Positions 29,867-32,945 of a stretch of 32,945 nucleotides of DNA are shown piece after piece. Origin of the DNA: Euzebyaceae bacterium (GTDB lineage Bacteria; Actinomycetota; Nitriliruptoria; Euzebyales; Egibacteraceae); the NCBI GenBank assembly GCA_013812395.1, contig JACCTL010000008.1:1-32945 (forward strand), in the 5' to 3' direction. Under the pieces are notes generated by a model. It was not told where the DNA came from and made no database searches. It worked only from the letters and a program-made list of their open reading frames with translations. Within the stretch, counting starts at the first letter, position 1, and each line of letters starts with the position of its first letter. The position numbers and the translations under genes were made by a program.

Positions 29867-30343
29867 CTATGGACTGGTCGATGTCGAGGGCTCGATGCGG
29901 AAGGCTGGATGATCTGGGGCGATGCGGCGGAGGTCGTGCTCGCTGGAGCTGGCGCTCACGCCACCGAAGAACACGCCAACCTCGGCCTTCCAGCGCCTGA
30001 GGTAGGCACGCAGGATCGGAGGCTTGTCGGAGTCAGCGAGCTCTGTGGCGCGAAACGGCTCGACCCGTCGGCCGACTCGCAGTTGGCCCTGTCCGGCAGC
30101 TCGTAGGTTCCGGACCCATTGCGTCTCGCCGCGGGGGGCGACCAGGTAGCGAGCACCCTCGTGGGTAAGCAGGTTGACCGGTGTGGTCCGCCACTCGCCC
30201 GACTTGCGACCGCGGACAGCCAGCTCACGGGATCCCCAGACACTGACTCCAGCGCGCGTCAGCGCAGCGACGAGCCGGTTGAAGATCTGGGTGGTGAACC
30301 ATCCCGGGCGGACGTACCGGGCCGGCGCGTCATTACCGGACAT
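29867..30343 (-). CDS. F420 (deazaflavin)-dependent nitroreductase-family protein
   Basis: 158 residues, normal length. YVRPGWFTTQIFNRLVAALTRAGVSVWGSRELAVRGRKSGEWRTTPVNLL is the family N-terminal half, of which RGRKSGEWRTTPVN is the cofactor-phosphate-binding block. YLVAPRGETQWVRNLRAAG is the second hallmark. The split-barrel fold binds F420 (or sometimes heme or flavin). Proteins of this type reduce quinones or nitro compounds, and the physiological substrate is usually unknown. The ATG has GAGGAAAG upstream. It is divergent from the E1 dehydrogenase gene. Its 3' end abuts the PIN remnant and may have replaced the rest of it. Confidence 0.88.
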   Translation of the reverse strand: MSGNDAPARYVRPGWFTTQIFNRLVAALTRAGVSVWGSRELAVRGRKSGEWRTTPVNLLTHEGARYLVAPRGETQWVRNLRAAGQGQLRVGRRVEPFRATELADSDKPPILRAYLRRWKAEVGVFFGGVSASSSEHDLRRIAPDHPAFRIEPSTSTSP

Positions 30344-30430
30344 CGGCTTTCCTCATCGCAATCCCTCCAGTGGCAGGGCACACAGTCTGCCAGTACGCAC
30401 GCCGCCAGCTTCCCTTGGGCACCGACGGAC

Positions 30431-30436
30431 TACCCT
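30431..30436 (+). promoter_or_regulatory. -10 box, leaderless promoter of the E1 dehydrogenase gene
   Basis: TACCCT lies seven bases before the GTG at 30444 and ten before the ATG at 30447, which favours the GTG as start. Confidence 0.4.
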
Positions 30437-30443
30437 TCCGAGC

Positions 30444-32678
30444 GTGATGGAGAGCCGGGTCGATGTCGTGCAGCGCAACCTCGACGCGTGCCTGGAGGAC
30501 CTGCGCGTCGGGGTCGCGGCCTTGGCCGACGACGAGCCACTGGCGGCCGGATCCCGGCTGACCGCTGCCGCCGCCAGGGACCTGTTCACCGACCAAGTGC
30601 GCTCGCGGGCGCTGGACGTCGCCGCCCGCGAGCTGAAGGCCAGCGGCCGCAGCTTCTACACCATCTCCAGCGCCGGCCACGAGCAGAACGCGGTGGTCGG
30701 TGCCCTGCTGCGCACCACCGATCCGTGCTTCCTGCACTACCGGGCCGGCGGTTTCATGATGGCCCGCTCCCGGCTCGCGGGCGACGTCGATCCCGTCATG
30801 GACACGCTGCTGTCGCTGGTCGCCTCGGCCGACGACCCCATCGCGCAGGGTCGCCACAAGGTCTGGGGCAGCCGACCGCTGTGGGTGCCGCCGCAGACCA
30901 GCACGATCGCCTCGCACCTACCGAAGGCGGTTGGCACCGCGTTCTGCCTGGCCCGGATGCGCCGCCTGGGCGTTCCTCGGCCGATCCCCGACGACAGCAT
31001 CGTGTGCGCCACCTTCGGTGACGCCTCGGTCAACCACGCGACCGCCCTTTCGGGCATCAACGCCGCCCGCTACGCCCACCGTCGCGGCAACCCCATGCCG
31101 ATCCTGTTCGTCTGCGAGGACAACGGCATCGGCATCTCGGTGGACACCCCGCGCAGCTGGATCGCCGACAGCTTCTCGACGATGTCGAACCTGCGCTACA
31201 TCCACGCCGACGGCGAGCTGGACGAGCTGTACGAGACCGTTGCCGCCGCCATCGAGCGTTGCCGGACGGCCCGAGCGCCGGTGTTCCTGCACCTGCCGAC
31301 GGTGCGGCTGTGGGGCCACGCTGGCAGCGACGTGGAGACGACCTACCGAACCCTGGCCGACGTCTGCGCCGACGAGTCGCGCGACCCCCTGGTGCGCAAC
31401 GCCCGCCGGCTGGTCGCCACCGGCGCCGCCACACCCGACGGCCTGCGCGCGATCGTCGCGCAAACCCGCGATGCCGTGCAGGCGACCGCCGAACGGGCGG
31501 CGGCCACGCCCAAGCTGACCACCCGCGTGCAGGTGATGGCGCCGTTGGCGCCCTACCGCGAGGCCAGGGCCCGCGTCGAGGCGTGCGCCCGCCTCGACGA
31601 CGCCCAGCGCGCCGAGCACTTTGGCCCCGACCTGCCGGAGCGGGCTTCCGCACCGCCGCGGCGCACCATGGCCGCGCACATCAACGCCGCCCTGCGCGAC
31701 GAGATGCTGCGGCGCCCGGAGGTTGTGGTGTTCGGCGAGGACGTCGGGCGTAAGGGCGGCGTGTACCACGTGACCGCGGGGCTGCAACGCGCGTTCGGCA
31801 GCGGCCGGGTGTTCGACACCTTGCTGGACGAGACGACGATCCTCGGCCTGGCACAGGGAGCGGGGCTGTTAGGGCTGCTGCCCGTCCCCGAGATCCAGTA
31901 CCTGGCCTATGTCCACAACGCCTTGGACCAGCTGCGTGGCGAGGCGTGCTCGCTGTCGTTCTTCTCCTCCGGTCAGTTCGCCAACCCGATGGTGGTGCGC
32001 GTCGCGGGGCTGGCCTACCAGAAGGGCTTCGGCGGGCACTTCCACAACGACAACGCCGTCGGCGCGCTGCGCGACATCCCCGGGCTGGCGCTGGCCGTCC
32101 CTGCGCGGGGCGACGACGCCGCGCGGCTGCTGCGCGGGGCCTTGGCGATGGCGCGCACCGACGGTCGGGTGGTGGTCTTCCTGGAGCCGATCGCGCTGTA
32201 CCACGAAAAGGACCTGCACTCCCCCGGCGACGGCGGCTGGCTGTCGGACTACCCGCCGCCCGGCTCGGCGCTGTTGCCCGGCGAGGTCGGCACCTACAAC
32301 CCCGACGCGCGCGACCTGCTGATCGCCACCTACGGCAACGGCGTGCGCATGGCGTTGCGTGTCGCGCGACGGCTGCTCGATGAACACGACCTCGGCGTCC
32401 GGGTGCTCGACCTGCGTTGGCTCAACCCGCTGCCATTCGAGGCGATCCGGGAACACGCCGCGGAGTGCGGCCGCGTGCTGGTGGCCGACGAGGCCCGCGC
32501 CACCGGCGGCGGCGTCGCCGACGCGATCGTCGCTGACCTCGTCGAGCAGGGCTTCCGTGGTCCGCTGGCCACCGTGCGGTCCGCCGACAGCTACGTCCCG
32601 CTGGGACCGGCCGCAGGCACCGTGTTGCTGTCCGAGGGCGACATCCACAACGCCGCGATGGCGCTGGCCAAGGCATGA
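30444..32678 (+). CDS. 2-oxoacid dehydrogenase E1, fused alpha and beta subunits
   Basis: 744 residues. About residues 50-400 form the alpha part: SAGHEQNAVVG, HYRAGGFMMAR, and the thiamine-diphosphate motif GDASVNHATALSGINAARY...CEDNGIGIS (ATFGD...N, with GDA for the usual GDG). About 410-743 form the beta part: VVVFGEDVGRKGGVYHVTAGL, FDTLLDETTILGLAQGAGLLG and IATYGNGVRMALR. It decarboxylates a 2-oxoacid (branched-chain or pyruvate type) and passes the acyl group to an E2 lipoyl domain; no E2 or E3 gene is visible here. The fusion of the two subunits is less usual but known. The GTG is chosen for the leaderless promoter; ATG 30447 is the alternative. The stop overlaps the following HAD gene (ATGA). 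Confidence 0.88.
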   Translation: MMESRVDVVQRNLDACLEDLRVGVAALADDEPLAAGSRLTAAAARDLFTDQVRSRALDVAARELKASGRSFYTISSAGHEQNAVVGALLRTTDPCFLHYRAGGFMMARSRLAGDVDPVMDTLLSLVASADDPIAQGRHKVWGSRPLWVPPQTSTIASHLPKAVGTAFCLARMRRLGVPRPIPDDSIVCATFGDASVNHATALSGINAARYAHRRGNPMPILFVCEDNGIGISVDTPRSWIADSFSTMSNLRYIHADGELDELYETVAAAIERCRTARAPVFLHLPTVRLWGHAGSDVETTYRTLADVCADESRDPLVRNARRLVATGAATPDGLRAIVAQTRDAVQATAERAAATPKLTTRVQVMAPLAPYREARARVEACARLDDAQRAEHFGPDLPERASAPPRRTMAAHINAALRDEMLRRPEVVVFGEDVGRKGGVYHVTAGLQRAFGSGRVFDTLLDETTILGLAQGAGLLGLLPVPEIQYLAYVHNALDQLRGEACSLSFFSSGQFANPMVVRVAGLAYQKGFGGHFHNDNAVGALRDIPGLALAVPARGDDAARLLRGALAMARTDGRVVVFLEPIALYHEKDLHSPGDGGWLSDYPPPGSALLPGEVGTYNPDARDLLIATYGNGVRMALRVARRLLDEHDLGVRVLDLRWLNPLPFEAIREHAAECGRVLVADEARATGGGVADAIVADLVEQGFRGPLATVRSADSYVPLGPAAGTVLLSEGDIHNAAMALAKA

Positions 32679-32945
32679 GCTCTGGGCCGGCTGGGCCGGC
32701 GGTGCGGGGCGTGCTGTTCGACTGGGGCGGCACCCTGTCGCGCTGGGCCGACGTCGACCTGCTGGACCTGTGGCAGGCGGCCGCCCGCCACATCGACGCT
32801 GATCGGGCTGACGAACTTACCGAGTCCTTGCTCGCAGTCGAGGCGGCGATGTGGCGGCGCACCGAGACCACGCAGCAGAGCACGAGCCTGTCCGACGTCC
32901 TGGCCGAGGCCACCCGCACCCTGGGAGTCGACGTCGCCGAAGCGG
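32675..32945 (+). CDS. HAD-family hydrolase, N-terminal part (runs off the right edge)
   Basis: The first 90 residues are visible. VRGVLFDWGGTLSRW is HAD motif I, with the nucleophile Asp and Gly in place of the second Asp. A helical cap region (LWQAAARHIDADRADELTES and the following helices) begins after it. The ATG overlaps the E1 stop by four bases, so the gene is co-translated with E1. The start carries a 9-bp tandem duplication (GGGCCGGCT/GGGCCGGCG) encoding Gly-Pro-Ala repeats. The remaining motifs lie outside the window. It differs from the HAD gene at 11335. Confidence 0.8.
   Translation, partial: MSSGPAGPAVRGVLFDWGGTLSRWADVDLLDLWQAAARHIDADRADELTESLLAVEAAMWRRTETTQQSTSLSDVLAEATRTLGVDVAEA

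Overview
The window is one contiguous piece of a very GC-rich genome. Several lines of evidence point to a member of the Actinomycetota: a HemQ-type coproheme decarboxylase, a CGYC mycoredoxin (which implies mycothiol), a deazaflavin (F420)-dependent nitroreductase-family protein, a complete decaprenylphosphoryl-arabinose (DPA) gene set, and many genes that look leaderless, with a TANNNT -10 box 6-7 bases before an ATG or GTG. I cannot name the genus. The gene mix does not look like a standard Mycobacterium locus.

Layout. 1-4.1 kb holds the 5' tip of a ROK sugar kinase, a baeRF10-type release-factor-like protein, and a compact rhomboid / SRPBCC / zinc-ribbon membrane protein operon (minus strand), then a small plus-strand protein. 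4.1-8.2 kb holds a long-chain acyl-CoA ligase, an alpha/beta hydrolase, a glyoxalase-like VOC protein and hemQ. 8.2-10.7 kb is an accessory island: two tandem nucleotidyltransferase (MNT)/HEPN toxin-antitoxin pairs plus an orphan gene fragment. Only the outermost MNT gene is intact. It carries a well-formed promoter with two ACTATAGT operators. 10.8-14.7 kb holds HU, a HAD phosphatase, an ArsC/Spx-like protein without the active-site Cys, an amidase and a short-chain dehydrogenase.

14.9-19.7 kb is a minus-strand cell-envelope block: PIG-V-like mannosyltransferase, ubiA (decaprenyl-phosphate phosphoribosyltransferase), dprE1 and dprE2, preceded by a mycoredoxin. Together UbiA and DprE1/DprE2 make the arabinose donor for envelope glycans (the intermediate 5-phosphate removal is not encoded here). 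20.0-22.6 kb is a three-gene ABC importer of the nitrate/sulfonate/taurine type. 22.7-26.7 kb holds an ABC exporter and an ABC-F ribosome-associated ATPase, the latter with a striking 20-bp hairpin and G-rich loop in front of it. 26.8-29.6 kb holds a small membrane protein, a 70-residue protein and a PgpH-type c-di-AMP phosphodiesterase. 29.6-32.9 kb holds a PIN-toxin remnant, an F420-type nitroreductase, a fused alpha/beta 2-oxoacid dehydrogenase E1, and the start of a second HAD hydrolase.

Two patterns cut across the window. First, short tandem duplications sit repeatedly at gene ends and starts (amidase/SDR, dprE1 N-terminus, dprE2 start, ubiA upstream, importer 3' end, the 27.2 kb gene junction). 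The best of them duplicates the ribosome-binding site and start of dprE2 and leaves an overlapping upstream mini-ORF. Second, a ~48-bp intergenic repeat built from the 13-mer CGCTACNTGAGCG occurs at 1.35 kb and at 24.65 kb. No tRNA, rRNA, insertion sequence or CRISPR array was recognised.
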